The notes under the pieces were generated by a model. That model ran no database searches. It was not told the DNA's origin and saw only the letters and a list, made by a program, of their open reading frames with translations. Both the position numbers and the translations under genes were made by a program. Shown here piece after piece: positions 25,254-34,294 of a stretch of 64,000 bases of DNA (the first letter of the stretch is position 1; each line of letters opens with the position of its first letter). Location of the stretch: assembly GCA_934271255.1 (NCBI GenBank), contig CAKQQS010000006.1, positions 1-64,000 of the forward strand, in the 5' to 3' direction. This DNA comes from an uncultured Clostridia bacterium. Lineage in GTDB: Bacteria; Bacillota; Clostridia; Christensenellales; Borkfalkiaceae.

Positions 25254-26242
25254 TACGCACGGAAAAATACGTAAAGCTCGGCGTTCTGGAAACGCAAAAA
25301 TACATAAAACTCATCAAGGACAAGTTTGAAAGAACGCTTGCAAAAAAACTGAATCTCGTAAGAGTTTCCGCGCCCCTTCTCGTTACGAAAGAAAGCGGAC
25401 TTCAAGACGACCTGAGCGGCGTGGAAAGAACAGTCGCTTTCGACGTTAAAAAAGACGGCAAGGAAATCGAAATCGTTCAGTCGCTTGCCAAATGGAAACG
25501 GTTTGCTTTAAAGAAATACGACATACCGACGCACTCGGGTATATACGCCGATATGCAGGCTATCAGACGTGACGACGAAATGGACGAAACGCATTCCGTT
25601 TACGTCGATCAATGGGACTGGGAAAAGGTTATTCTTAAAACAGACCGAAACGTCGAATACCTTAAAGACACCGTTCAAAAAATCGTCGACGCAATCGCGG
25701 ACACCTCCCGTTACCTGAAACGGCGCGGGTTTCGAGCCCCTACGTTAACGCGAAAGGTTTTCTTTATTTCGAGCGAAGACCTTTTCAATCTTTATCCCGA
25801 CAAAACGAGCAAAGAAAGAGAATATCTCGTCGCGAAAAAATATAAAACGGTTTTCATAACCCGAATAGGCGACGACCTTAGCCGTTCCGCTCCGCACGGC
25901 TCTCGCGCGCCCGACTACGACGACTGGTCGCTTAACGGGGATATTCTTTTTTATCACGAAGTTCTTGACGTCGCGCTCGAAATATCCAGCATGGGCATAA
26001 GAGTCGACGAAAACTCTTTACTATACCAACTCGAAAAATCGGGAAACACCGACAGGCTGAAATACGATTATCACAAAGCGGTTTTAAAAGGCGAATTACC
26101 CCTTTCTATCGGCGGCGGTATCGGACAAAGCAGGCTTTGTCAACTTATTCTCGGTCGTATACATATCGGCGAAGTGCAAGCGTCTTACTGGGACGAAGAA
26201 GAACTGAAAAAATGCAAAAAACTCGGTATCGAACTATTATAA
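25250..26242 (+). CDS. asnA: Aspartate-ammonia ligase
   Basis: 330 residues, class II aminoacyl-tRNA-synthetase fold: YVKLGVLETQKYIKLIKDKF, GLQDDLSGVERTVAFDVK, DMQAIRRDDEMDETHSVYVDQWDWEK and GGGIGQSRLCQLILGRIHIGE. It makes asparagine from aspartate, ammonia and ATP. Last gene of the three-gene unit. Confidence 0.97.
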   Translation: MIRTEKYVKLGVLETQKYIKLIKDKFERTLAKKLNLVRVSAPLLVTKESGLQDDLSGVERTVAFDVKKDGKEIEIVQSLAKWKRFALKKYDIPTHSGIYADMQAIRRDDEMDETHSVYVDQWDWEKVILKTDRNVEYLKDTVQKIVDAIADTSRYLKRRGFRAPTLTRKVFFISSEDLFNLYPDKTSKEREYLVAKKYKTVFITRIGDDLSRSAPHGSRAPDYDDWSLNGDILFYHEVLDVALEISSMGIRVDENSLLYQLEKSGNTDRLKYDYHKAVLKGELPLSIGGGIGQSRLCQLILGRIHIGEVQASYWDEEELKKCKKLGIELL

Positions 26243-26247
26243 ACTCA

Positions 26248-26283
26248 ACGCCCGCGACGACTAGTCGCGGGCGTAACCTTTTT
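26248..26283 (+). terminator. Terminator after asnA
   Basis: 11-bp stem ACGCCCGCGAC / GTCGCGGGCGT, followed by AACCTTTTT. Confidence 0.85.
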
Positions 26284-26294
26284 GCCATACGAAA

Positions 26295-26323
26295 ACCGCC
26301 GTTTGCTTTTTGCAAACGGCGGT
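26295..26323 (-). terminator. Terminator of the LtaS-like gene
   Basis: Perfect 12-bp stem ACCGCCGTTTGC / GCAAACGGCGGT with a five-base loop, six bases past the stop of the minus-strand gene; weak T-run. Confidence 0.75.
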
Positions 26324-26328
26324 AGAGT

Positions 26329-28608
26329 TTAATATGCTTTTTTATAAGTATGAGTTTTGAAATAGTCGCTGTAATATATTTTATCGAGTATTTCCAACTT
26401 GTTAAGGTGTACCGTAGCGCGGCTGATAAAGTCGTTCAGGTCGTCGTCGGTAAACCCTTCCGTCGTGTACAAAAGCTTGTTGACCGAATACCCCGCGAGT
26501 TTGTCCGTTACGAACACGCCGTACGACCGCGAATACACTATGCTTTCGACGTCGGTGAAAATCGAGTTGCCGAAATACATATTTTTCCACGCGGGTATAC
26601 CGAAAATATCGAATATCGTCGGCATTAAGTCGGAAGTCGTGGTAAACTTGGTTAAAACCTGACTGCCGTCGTTGTTCGCTTTATAAGCGTTTAAAAGTTT
26701 CTTATCGTAAATCATACACGGAATACGGAACGCCTCCGTATTGTATCTGTCCGTGTTTTTGTCGATTCCTTTTGCAAAATATACGAGATCGGTATAATAT
26801 GTATTATGGTCGGAATATAAAATTATCGTAGTATCGTCTTCGTGCCCCGTATCTTTCAGCCTTTGCATCAATACTCCCAACGCTCTGTCAAAGTCCATAA
26901 CCGCCGCCGCGTAATGCCTTAAATAACCCGCTTCTTTGTAGTTAAACTTTTCGTCGTACTGATAAACTCCGAGTCTTTGGTGTTTAACGTCGTACGTTCC
27001 GTCGAGTTTATCGTAATAGTTTTCGCCGTTCAGTCCGTTTTTCAGATTTTCTCGTTCGCCGTAAAACCCGTGCATCGCAAACGTTATAATAAATGAGAAA
27101 AAGTTATCGCAATCGAGTTCGAGCATATGCTGTTTCGACGGGACGATTTCTTCTTTCATCGCGTCGAAGGTAAGAGAATCGAGAGTCCTTTCGCCACGCC
27201 CGAAATCTTCCGACGTCGAGTTGACCAGATTGTACGGTTCTTCGGACATTTCTTCGATAAAAAACGCTCTGTCGAATCCTAACGAGCCGTGCAGTTTCGA
27301 TCTGTTATAAAACTCGCCCGTGTTTTGATGGAAAGACTGCGTTAAACACGTTTTTCCGTTGACGTCTTTATCGTAACTTTTCAATACGTTAGGCAACGTC
27401 CAAGGATACGCGTTTGTCGGAAAATCGTAGTTCGTGTATTTATTCGTCGGGTTGCTGCCGACTACCGCCAAAAGTTCGGAAGTGTCGGTCTTTTCTCTTT
27501 GTCTGAAATTAGTCAAAGCCAAACTGTTGTCGTAAAACTTGTAAAGATTCGGGTACAAACTTTCCAAAAGCGCTCTGTCGTAGTCGTTATGCTCGCCCGC
27601 AAACCAAGCGTACCATTCAAATGACTCGACCAGCACCAACACCAAGTTATTCCCCGCGCTTACGCCGTTATATGCCGAAGTTTCCGCTTTATCCTTATAA
27701 ATAAACGAGTTTACTTTTTCAATATCGTCCGTTTTCGCTTTCGGCGCGAAAAAACCTTTTGCAAATTCGTATACCGCGTTACTTGAAACGCCTTTTTGCT
27801 GGTATACGTTTTCGCTATGCCCGTAAAGTTTGTTGACGTATGATTCGTTCATCGCGTGTAACCCGTTTCTGAACGGTACGAGCGCGACGGTCAAAAACAG
27901 CCCCGCCAGAACGGACGCCGTAACCGAATAGAAAATCGTATTGTTTCGCTTGTAATTTTCTTTCGAGTGGGTTTCCGCTTTAATTTGATTTTTAACCTTT
28001 TTCTTTTCGGCGGCTATATCTTTTTTGGATTTCAGAAAGTTAGTTCTCAACTCTTTCTTTTCCGTTTCGTATTCTTGCTCCGTCTTATCGTTCGTTCGCG
28101 TCAGTCCTTTACTTTCTATCCAGTATTCTTTTTTCGCCTTACCCGTTTCGATTTCAAGTCTTTTAATCCTTTCGTCCGTCGTTTTCTTGTCAAGAATAAT
28201 CCCCGTCGCCAAAACGATTCCCGAAAACCCGACGCCGATCGCCATAAGCCCGTATTCGAGTTTGACGTATTCGAGAATCGCGCTTGCGTCATTACGCATC
28301 GTAATCATAGCCCAGTCGAAAAACGTTCCGTTGCAGAAAAACAAAAACGCCATACCGACGGACAAAGCCGTTTGCATTAGAAGAATCACCGACCCCATAA
28401 CGAATTGCGCTTTTTTGTTTCTCGTCATTATCATTACGGTGCATAAAAGAGAACACACCGCCAAAAAATACCATGGTTCGGTCAAATAGGGTTTACCGTT
28501 GTCGATAAAACAGTTAGAAAACATTTCGAGCATCAGGCTCAACAACGCAAAAACCCATACTATTAAATTATTGAATAAAAAACTTTTGATTTTAGCAAAT
28601 ATTTTCAT
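26329..28608 (-). CDS. LtaS-like lipoteichoic acid synthase / sulfatase-fold enzyme
   Basis: 759 residues. Five membrane helices (last about 225-246) and a large outer catalytic domain of the alkaline phosphatase superfamily: LVLVLVESFEW (metal Glu), KTDTSELLAV (catalytic Thr) and IILYSDHNTYYTD (metal Asp-His). LtaS enzymes polymerise glycerol-phosphate from phosphatidylglycerol outside the cell. Unusual is a highly charged, probably coiled-coil stretch of about 80 residues (141-220), rich in Lys and Glu, between helices 4 and 5, predicted to lie in the cytoplasm. The substrate is not certain. Confidence 0.85.
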   Translation of the reverse strand: MKIFAKIKSFLFNNLIVWVFALLSLMLEMFSNCFIDNGKPYLTEPWYFLAVCSLLCTVMIMTRNKKAQFVMGSVILLMQTALSVGMAFLFFCNGTFFDWAMITMRNDASAILEYVKLEYGLMAIGVGFSGIVLATGIILDKKTTDERIKRLEIETGKAKKEYWIESKGLTRTNDKTEQEYETEKKELRTNFLKSKKDIAAEKKKVKNQIKAETHSKENYKRNNTIFYSVTASVLAGLFLTVALVPFRNGLHAMNESYVNKLYGHSENVYQQKGVSSNAVYEFAKGFFAPKAKTDDIEKVNSFIYKDKAETSAYNGVSAGNNLVLVLVESFEWYAWFAGEHNDYDRALLESLYPNLYKFYDNSLALTNFRQREKTDTSELLAVVGSNPTNKYTNYDFPTNAYPWTLPNVLKSYDKDVNGKTCLTQSFHQNTGEFYNRSKLHGSLGFDRAFFIEEMSEEPYNLVNSTSEDFGRGERTLDSLTFDAMKEEIVPSKQHMLELDCDNFFSFIITFAMHGFYGERENLKNGLNGENYYDKLDGTYDVKHQRLGVYQYDEKFNYKEAGYLRHYAAAVMDFDRALGVLMQRLKDTGHEDDTTIILYSDHNTYYTDLVYFAKGIDKNTDRYNTEAFRIPCMIYDKKLLNAYKANNDGSQVLTKFTTTSDLMPTIFDIFGIPAWKNMYFGNSIFTDVESIVYSRSYGVFVTDKLAGYSVNKLLYTTEGFTDDDLNDFISRATVHLNKLEILDKIYYSDYFKTHTYKKAY

Positions 28609-28753
28609 GTCGATCTCCGCGCGTTAGTATTCACATTGTATCACGGTTTTTCGTTTTTGTCAAAAAAAGACACGGGGTATTTTTCCCTAAAAAATTCAAA
28701 AAGCAATTTACGAACGTAAACTGCTTCCTGAATAATATATGATAAGGGGGAAA

Positions 28754-28837
28754 ATGATGAGCATCTTCAAGTCGTTCGGTTTCCCGATTGACAAGCACAA
28801 TTATATACTAATTTTTTTGTTATGTAAAGCGTTTTAA
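28754..28837 (+). CDS. Possible 27-residue peptide
   Basis: MMSIFKSFGFPIDKHNYILI followed by FLLCKAF and a stop. A very strong ribosome site (AAGGGGG) lies 5 bases before the ATG in an otherwise empty 330-base gap (28609-28939). Amphipathic start and hydrophobic end; no known family. Could be a chance frame, but the ribosome site is striking. No clear promoter was found. Confidence 0.35.
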   Translation: MMSIFKSFGFPIDKHNYILIFLLCKAF

Positions 28838-28939
28838 GGTCGGTTTTTAAACTTTTTTTATTTTTTTTCAAACCGTTACGCGATTATTGTCGGATTACAA
28901 ATCTTTCCCGACGACTTTGCCGCCCTTTACGGTAAACGG

Positions 28940-29437
28940 TTATAAATTATAATTTTTAAAATACGCTTCTCTCGCTTTTATTTGCGGTATCGAGTTCACG
29001 ACGTCTTCGTATACTTTGGACGCATTCGAAACGCAAAGAGTCGTAATCTTTTTATCTCCGACGGAAAAGAACACTATGCCGTATCTGTCCGTCTTTTTTT
29101 CCGTTTTGGTAGGCAGTTCCAACACGTCGGCAATTTCGATAAACCGCAAATACGCGTAATCGAACAGTCTTCTTATATATATTCCGTTATCGTCTATCGT
29201 TACGGCGTCTATCGGCAATCTCATCACCCACGCCGCGTAAGCCGTAAAACACAGCCCCGTTACCGTAAAGAAACAACCCGCCACGAGTATCAGAACGTCG
29301 AACCGCACTACCGAAGTCAATATTATCATCGCTATACCGAAAAGCGCGTAGACTATTCCGTACGCCAACGGTTTTATATACCGCGCGTTACATTTTTTTC
29401 CTATTACAATACCTTTCGGCGTTGCTTTTTCTTCCAT
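28940..29437 (-). CDS. Two-helix membrane protein, PH-like domain
   Basis: 165 residues: basic start, two membrane helices in residues 24-72 (GIVYALFGIAMIILTSVV and VLILVAGCFFTVTGLCFTAY), then a beta-rich part beginning IDAVTIDDNGIYIRR, which resembles bacterial PH domains. I do not recognise a precise family. It follows coaE after 8 bases and is last in the polA-coaE unit. Confidence 0.65.
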   Translation of the reverse strand: MEEKATPKGIVIGKKCNARYIKPLAYGIVYALFGIAMIILTSVVRFDVLILVAGCFFTVTGLCFTAYAAWVMRLPIDAVTIDDNGIYIRRLFDYAYLRFIEIADVLELPTKTEKKTDRYGIVFFSVGDKKITTLCVSNASKVYEDVVNSIPQIKAREAYFKNYNL

Positions 29438-29445
29438 AATATCAC

Positions 29446-30048
29446 CTAACTCAATTTTTCTTTCGCAAGTTCTATCGCCTTTTCAACCCGCGCTTTCAGT
29501 TGCGACACGTCGCAGTCGTTTTCTATTATTATACGTTCGCCCGTTTCGAGTGTCGAGTAGTCTATCTGCGTGTTCATTACGTTTGCTATTTGTTCCTTGG
29601 TAAGCCCGTTGCGTTTTTCGATACGCTCAATCCTTTTTTCTAATCGGGAAGTTACGATTATCACCCCGTCGAACTTATCTTCGCTTTGCGTTTCAAACAA
29701 AAGTTGAATCTCGCAAAAACACGGCTCGCTCTTTGCGTTCGATTTCAACTCTTCGAGTTTTTCAAACACTCTCGGGTGAATCAATTCGTTTAACTTTTTC
29801 AACTTTTCGGAGTCGCCGAACGCTATTCTTGAAACGTTTTTTCTGTCGTAAACCTTTTTTCCGTCTGCCGTTTTCACGAACCGCTCGTCTATTTTGGCGA
29901 CTTTTTTTAAAAAATCGTCTTCTTTCGTTATTTCTCTTGCTATCTCGTCGCAGTCGAAAACGGTATACCCTAACTCTTTAATTATCTCGGACACGGTGGA
30001 TTTTCCGCTACCTATTCCTCCCGTTATCGCAATGATGTTTTTTGACAT
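29446..30048 (-). CDS. coaE: Dephospho-CoA kinase
   Basis: 200 residues with P-loop ITGGIGSGKSTV, FDCDEIAREI and the lid region RLEKRIERIEKRNGL. Last step of coenzyme A synthesis. It starts 2 bases after polA; polA-coaE is a common pairing in Firmicutes. Confidence 0.95.
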   Translation of the reverse strand: MSKNIIAITGGIGSGKSTVSEIIKELGYTVFDCDEIAREITKEDDFLKKVAKIDERFVKTADGKKVYDRKNVSRIAFGDSEKLKKLNELIHPRVFEKLEELKSNAKSEPCFCEIQLLFETQSEDKFDGVIIVTSRLEKRIERIEKRNGLTKEQIANVMNTQIDYSTLETGERIIIENDCDVSQLKARVEKAIELAKEKLS

Positions 30049-30050
30049 TT

Positions 30051-32606
30051 TTACTCCATATTAAGGTTTTCGCCGCTTTCGACTTCTACCGTCAACGGAA
30101 CGGAAAGTTTAACGGCGTTTTCCATTTCTTCCGTTAAAATCTTCGCCACCCGTTCTTTTTCGGTTTTCAACGCGTCGACGACCAACTCGTCGTGTACCTG
30201 CAAAACGAGTCTGGATTTAAGATTTTCGCGGTTAAGCCGTTCAAACACGTTTATCATCGCAAGTTTTATTATGTCCGCGCTGCTTCCCTGTAACGGCATG
30301 TTCATCGCCGCCCGTTCGCCGAATTGCCTTACCTGATAATTAGTCGATTTCAGTTCTCTTATAACCCTTCTTCTGTTGAATATCGTGGTAACGTACCCCG
30401 TTTCTTTCGCCGTCCGAACGTTTTTGTCCATATACTCTTTGACTTCCGGATATTCGGCGAAATAAGACGAAATATAGCTTCTCGCTTCGGCGTTTGAAAT
30501 ACCCAAATCTTTGGCAAGCCCGTATTCGCTTATGCCGTAAATTATACCGAAATTAACCGCTTTGGCGTTTCTTCGTTGCGTTTTCGTAACCTTGTCTTCG
30601 TCCACCTTAAACACTTTCGACGCGGTGAGCGTGTGTACGTCGACGTTGTTCAAAAACGCGTTCTGCAACGTTTTGCAACCCGAAAAAGCCGCAAGCAGCC
30701 TTAGTTCTATCTGCGAATAGTCCGCGCTGACCAGAACGTGGTCGTCGTCCCTGGCGACAAGACACCTTCTTATCTTCGCGCTCTCTTCGTCCCTTACGGG
30801 AATGTTCTGCAAGTTCGGTTCCGCGCTCGAAAGCCGCCCCGTACTCGTAATAGTCTGATTGAATCTCGTGTGTATAAGCCCCGTGTTTTTATCGGCGACG
30901 GCAAGAAATCCTTCGACGTAGGTGCTTTTGAACTTTTGTACTTTTCTGTACCTTAAAATATATTTGATTATCTCATGCCTGTCGGCGTACTTTTCCAGAA
31001 CTTCGGCGGTGGTCGAGTACCCGCCCGCGTTTTTCTTGCCTTTGCCTATCGCCATTTTGCCGAACAGCACTTCGCCGAGCTGTTTGGGACTGTTTATGTT
31101 AAACACTTCTCCCGACAACTCGTAAATCTTTTTCGTGAGCGTTTCCGTTTCCGCCGCGTATTCCGCCGAAAGTCTTTTCAGCGCGGGTACGTCCGCTTTA
31201 AACCCGTAACGCTCCATGTCGTATAAAATGTCGGATAAGGGAAGTTCTACTTTTTCGTACAAAGATTTCATATCTTGCGCGACTAAAACGGAATACAATT
31301 CGTCGTAAAGCAAAAACAAGTCGTACGCCGGCGTGAACGGGTTGTACCCCTTGCTTACTATCACGTCGTCGAAAGTTTCTTTCCGTTCCGTGTAATCGAC
31401 AAGATATTTTATCAATGACACGTCCTGCGTTTTGCATTTTATCTCTACGCCGTAATCGCTGACGGCGTAAGCAAAATCTTTTTTGCCGTATACGATAAGC
31501 GTTTTATTCTCGTCGCCGAGAACAGGCGCAAGCCCTTTAAAGAAATCCACGACGTCCATTCCTTCGTCGAACAGCGTTTCTCTTACGGGTACGTTATAGT
31601 TTACCCCATTCGTGTAAACGGAAAGTTTCCCCGTATAAGTTACTGCGAAAACGTCGCCGAAAGTTATCTTAGACAAGTCTTTTTCGTTTTTAATTTCTCT
31701 CGTTTCAACGGTCGGTCCGTCGCTCTTTTCTCTGAACGTTTCTTCGGTGCTTTCTTCAAACATCTCTTCGCGTTTAAGCAACGTTTTAAACTCGAACGTC
31801 GCGAACGCTTGCTTTACCGCGTACGAAAAAGGCAGTTTGATTTTCATATCGTCGATATTAAAATCGATATCGGCGCGCGTATCTATCGTCGCCAACTCTT
31901 TCGACAAAAAAGCCGCGTCTTTGCTTTCTATTATATGCTCTAAAAGTTTACCTTTAAAATCGCCTAAATGATTGTACACGTTTTCAAGCGAACCGTACGT
32001 CGCAAGAAGCGTTTTCGCCGTCTTGTCGCCTACTCCGCTTATGCCGGGTATATTATCCGAAGAATCGCCCGCTATGGCTTTGTAATCTATTATCTGCAAC
32101 GGCTCGAATCCGATTTTTTCAAGGAAATTGTCTTTATTCAAAACGTCTACGTCGGTGATGCCGCGTCTTGTGAAATGTACTTCCGTCCGGTCGTCGACTA
32201 GTTGGAACGAGTCCCTGTCCCCCGTTACGATAATCGTATAAACGTCGACGCCTTTTGCGACCGTGCCTATAATGTCGTCCGCTTCGTAACCCGCTTTTTC
32301 GATAAGATTTACGCCCATCGTTTTAAGCAAATCTTTAAGCAACGGCACCTGCGTTGCCAAATCGTCGGGCATAGGCTTTCTCGTCGCTTTGTAACCGTCG
32401 TACATTTTATGACGGAACGTAGGCGCTTTAAGGTCGAACGCGACGGAAAGATGAGTCGGCTCTTCGTCTTTAAGAAGTTTGAAAAGCATATTGACAAACC
32501 CGAAAATCGCGTTTGTGGGAACGCCTTGTTTGTTCAACATCAACGGCGTTGCGTAGAACGCGCGGTTTATTAAACTGTTACCGTCAATCAAAACGAGTTT
32601 TTGCAT
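30051..32606 (-). CDS. polA: DNA polymerase I
   Basis: 851 residues. 5'-3' exonuclease domain (1-290; GDRDSFQLV, GDSSDNIPGISGVGDKTA), a middle domain that has lost the acidic residues of the proofreading exonuclease (FAVTYTGK in place of a DTET-type motif), and the polymerase with YSQIELRLLAAFSG, RRNAKAVNFGIIYGIS and VLQVHDELV. It fills gaps and removes primers without proofreading, as in Bacillus. AGGAG lies before the ATG. Confidence 0.97.
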   Translation of the reverse strand: MQKLVLIDGNSLINRAFYATPLMLNKQGVPTNAIFGFVNMLFKLLKDEEPTHLSVAFDLKAPTFRHKMYDGYKATRKPMPDDLATQVPLLKDLLKTMGVNLIEKAGYEADDIIGTVAKGVDVYTIIVTGDRDSFQLVDDRTEVHFTRRGITDVDVLNKDNFLEKIGFEPLQIIDYKAIAGDSSDNIPGISGVGDKTAKTLLATYGSLENVYNHLGDFKGKLLEHIIESKDAAFLSKELATIDTRADIDFNIDDMKIKLPFSYAVKQAFATFEFKTLLKREEMFEESTEETFREKSDGPTVETREIKNEKDLSKITFGDVFAVTYTGKLSVYTNGVNYNVPVRETLFDEGMDVVDFFKGLAPVLGDENKTLIVYGKKDFAYAVSDYGVEIKCKTQDVSLIKYLVDYTERKETFDDVIVSKGYNPFTPAYDLFLLYDELYSVLVAQDMKSLYEKVELPLSDILYDMERYGFKADVPALKRLSAEYAAETETLTKKIYELSGEVFNINSPKQLGEVLFGKMAIGKGKKNAGGYSTTAEVLEKYADRHEIIKYILRYRKVQKFKSTYVEGFLAVADKNTGLIHTRFNQTITSTGRLSSAEPNLQNIPVRDEESAKIRRCLVARDDDHVLVSADYSQIELRLLAAFSGCKTLQNAFLNNVDVHTLTASKVFKVDEDKVTKTQRRNAKAVNFGIIYGISEYGLAKDLGISNAEARSYISSYFAEYPEVKEYMDKNVRTAKETGYVTTIFNRRRVIRELKSTNYQVRQFGERAAMNMPLQGSSADIIKLAMINVFERLNRENLKSRLVLQVHDELVVDALKTEKERVAKILTEEMENAVKLSVPLTVEVESGENLNME

Positions 32607-32648
32607 ATTCTCTCCTAAGCGACCGTATAAACGATAAGGTCAATAATA

Positions 32649-32677
32649 ATTTTAACATAGTTTAAAGATTTTTTCAA
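32649..32677 (-). promoter_or_regulatory. Promoter of polA
   Basis: TTGAAA (32672-32677) and TAAAAT (32649-32654), spacer 17. Confidence 0.7.
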
Positions 32678-32768
32678 TATTTTTCGCATTTATTATTTCC
32701 CCCTGCGCGTTTTATTTGCGAAAGTTAAAAAAATAACCTAGTATTTTCGTCAAAATGCTTAAAACCGC

Positions 32769-32797
32769 TTGATTTTTATTTATAGATATGGTATTAT
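32769..32797 (+). promoter_or_regulatory. Promoter of tRNA-Leu
   Basis: TTGATT (32769-32774) and TATTAT (32792-32797), spacer 17, about 20 bases before the tRNA. Confidence 0.75.
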
Positions 32798-32815
32798 TTT
32801 TAAGCAATTAAAAAC

Positions 32816-32902
32816 GCCGCTGTGATGGAATTGGCAGACGTGCGGGACTCAAAATCCCGTGGTAGCGATACCGTGTCGGTTCGACCCCGACCAGCGGCAC
32901 CA
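32816..32902 (+). tRNA. tRNA-Leu (CAA)
   Basis: 87 bases, class II with a long variable arm. Acceptor GCCGCTG / CAGCGGC, anticodon stem CGGGA/TCCCG with loop CTCAAAA, T arm TCGGTTCGACCCCGA, CCA encoded. Confidence 0.96.
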
Positions 32903-32909
32903 CGATAAA

Positions 32910-32937
32910 AAGGCACTGTTTTTACAGTGCTTTTTTT
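32910..32937 (+). terminator. Terminator of tRNA-Leu
   Basis: Stem GCACTGT / ACAGTGC, loop TTTT, then seven T. Confidence 0.9.
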
Positions 32938-32940
32938 GTA

Positions 32941-33111
32941 TTCTTTGTTTGCTGTGTCGGGGGCGAACCGAAGGTTCGTCAATGTTTGCGTCAGCAAATA
33001 TTTTTGACCGTAGGTCAATCTCCAACGGGTACCGACCAGCGGCACCATACAAAAAAGGCACTGTTTTTACAGTGCCTTTTTCATATTCCTTATTCGCCGC
33101 GTCGGGCTTTT
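32941..33111 (+). repeat. Second copy of the tRNA-Leu tail and terminator, hairpin spacer
   Basis: After the real terminator comes TATTCTTTG and an inverted copy of the tRNA end (GCTGTGTCGGGGGCGAACCG), small hairpins (CGAACC/GGTTCG, TTTGC/GCAAA, TTGACC/GGTCAA), then a 15-base exact copy of the tRNA-Leu 3' end with CCA (33033-33047) and a second terminator with the same hairpin (33057-33081). After that TATTCCTTATTCGCCGCGTCGGG begins a further, diverged unit. Same plan as at tRNA-Glu, different sequence. No gene here. Confidence 0.75.
33057..33081 (+). terminator. Duplicate of the tRNA-Leu terminator
   Basis: GGCACTGT / ACAGTGCC, loop TTTT, five T; shares 21 or more bases with the terminator at 32910. 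Confidence 0.85.
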
Positions 33112-33166
33112 TTAATAGTTTAAACGGGTTTTCGCCGCGCAACAGGACGTTAACCGCTACGACGAG

Positions 33167-34228
33167 TTACCATATACTTATATCGTTTTTGGTCATGCCT
33201 TTCTCTTTTAAAATCTCGGCGGTCAAATCGGATACCGAGTCGCCTGTCTTTTCGGCTATCACGCAACCGTTGTCGTCGACGAGCGTTACGGTAACCGCCC
33301 CGCCGTCCGTTTCCGTTTCGATATAATACTTCCTTATTTCGGCAACGATAACGGTGCAATTTCCGACAAGACTAAACTCGCCGAACCCCGCCGGAACGAA
33401 AAAACTGTCCCCTAAAAGCATTCTTACGCCGTTTATTTCGCACGAACCGTCGACGAGCGTTACGCACTTGAAAGATTTTTTGTCCGCCGTCAGAAGAGTT
33501 ACGCCGTCCACGTTTATCTTAAACGCGGTAAAATACTTGCTCATAGCGAATCTTTCGCCGTCCGTTTTCGGTGAAACGTATTTTTTAAAGTCGGTAACCT
33601 TCAACGCTTTATCGACGTGCAACTCTCGTTCGTTGCCGTTTTTGTCTTTTCTGTTATAGTCGTACACCCTGTAAGTAAGGTTGCTGTTTTGTTGTATTTC
33701 GCAAATCAAACACCCCGAGTTTATCGCGTGCAACGTCCCCGACGGTATGAAATAACTTTCGCCTTTTTTGACTTCGTAACGGTTAAGCAAGTCCGTTATG
33801 CTCCCGTCGGCGACGCCTTTTTCAAACTCTTCTTCGGTAACGTCCCTTTTAAACCCAAGATAAATGCTCGCGTTCTCGTCCGCGTCGACGATATACCACG
33901 TTTCGGTTTTTCCGAAACTGTTTTCGTTTTGCAACGCGTAGTCGTCGCTCGGATGCACTTGTACGGACAAGTTTTGTTTAGCGTCGATAAGTTTTACCAA
34001 AACGGGAAAGAACGGAAAACCTTCCGCATTCGCGCCTAAATCGGCGGGCGTTGCCGTTTCTTTAAGCGTTTTGCCGTTAGATAATCTCGTAAGCCCGTCC
34101 CGATGAAACGAAAGTTCCCAACTCTCGGCGACGGGTTCTTTGTCCGTTATCTTGTTGTATTTTTCTTTCAACTGCTCCCCGCCCCACAAATTGTCTTTAC
34201 ATTCGGGGTATAATTTTTCTATTTTCAT
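33167..34228 (-). CDS. manA: Mannose-6-phosphate isomerase, type I
   Basis: 353 residues. Cupin metal site: NLSVQVHPSDDYA, FGKTETWYIVDA, GTLHAINSGCLICEIQQNS. It interconverts mannose 6-phosphate and fructose 6-phosphate. The enzyme proper ends near residue 297 (VGNCTVIVAEI). About 56 extra residues follow (YYIETETDGGAVTVTLVDDN, then GCVIAEKTGDS, ILKEKGMTKNDI), which look like the first strand pair of a ROK/BadF-type sugar kinase without the rest. Last gene of the operon from 36715. Confidence 0.92.
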   Translation of the reverse strand: MKIEKLYPECKDNLWGGEQLKEKYNKITDKEPVAESWELSFHRDGLTRLSNGKTLKETATPADLGANAEGFPFFPVLVKLIDAKQNLSVQVHPSDDYALQNENSFGKTETWYIVDADENASIYLGFKRDVTEEEFEKGVADGSITDLLNRYEVKKGESYFIPSGTLHAINSGCLICEIQQNSNLTYRVYDYNRKDKNGNERELHVDKALKVTDFKKYVSPKTDGERFAMSKYFTAFKINVDGVTLLTADKKSFKCVTLVDGSCEINGVRMLLGDSFFVPAGFGEFSLVGNCTVIVAEIRKYYIETETDGGAVTVTLVDDNGCVIAEKTGDSVSDLTAEILKEKGMTKNDISIW

Positions 34229-34294
34229 AACCTTTTCCTTAAATCTTTATCGCAAACGATTTTTGCCGCTTTTCGATTCGCGTACCCTTTGCCG

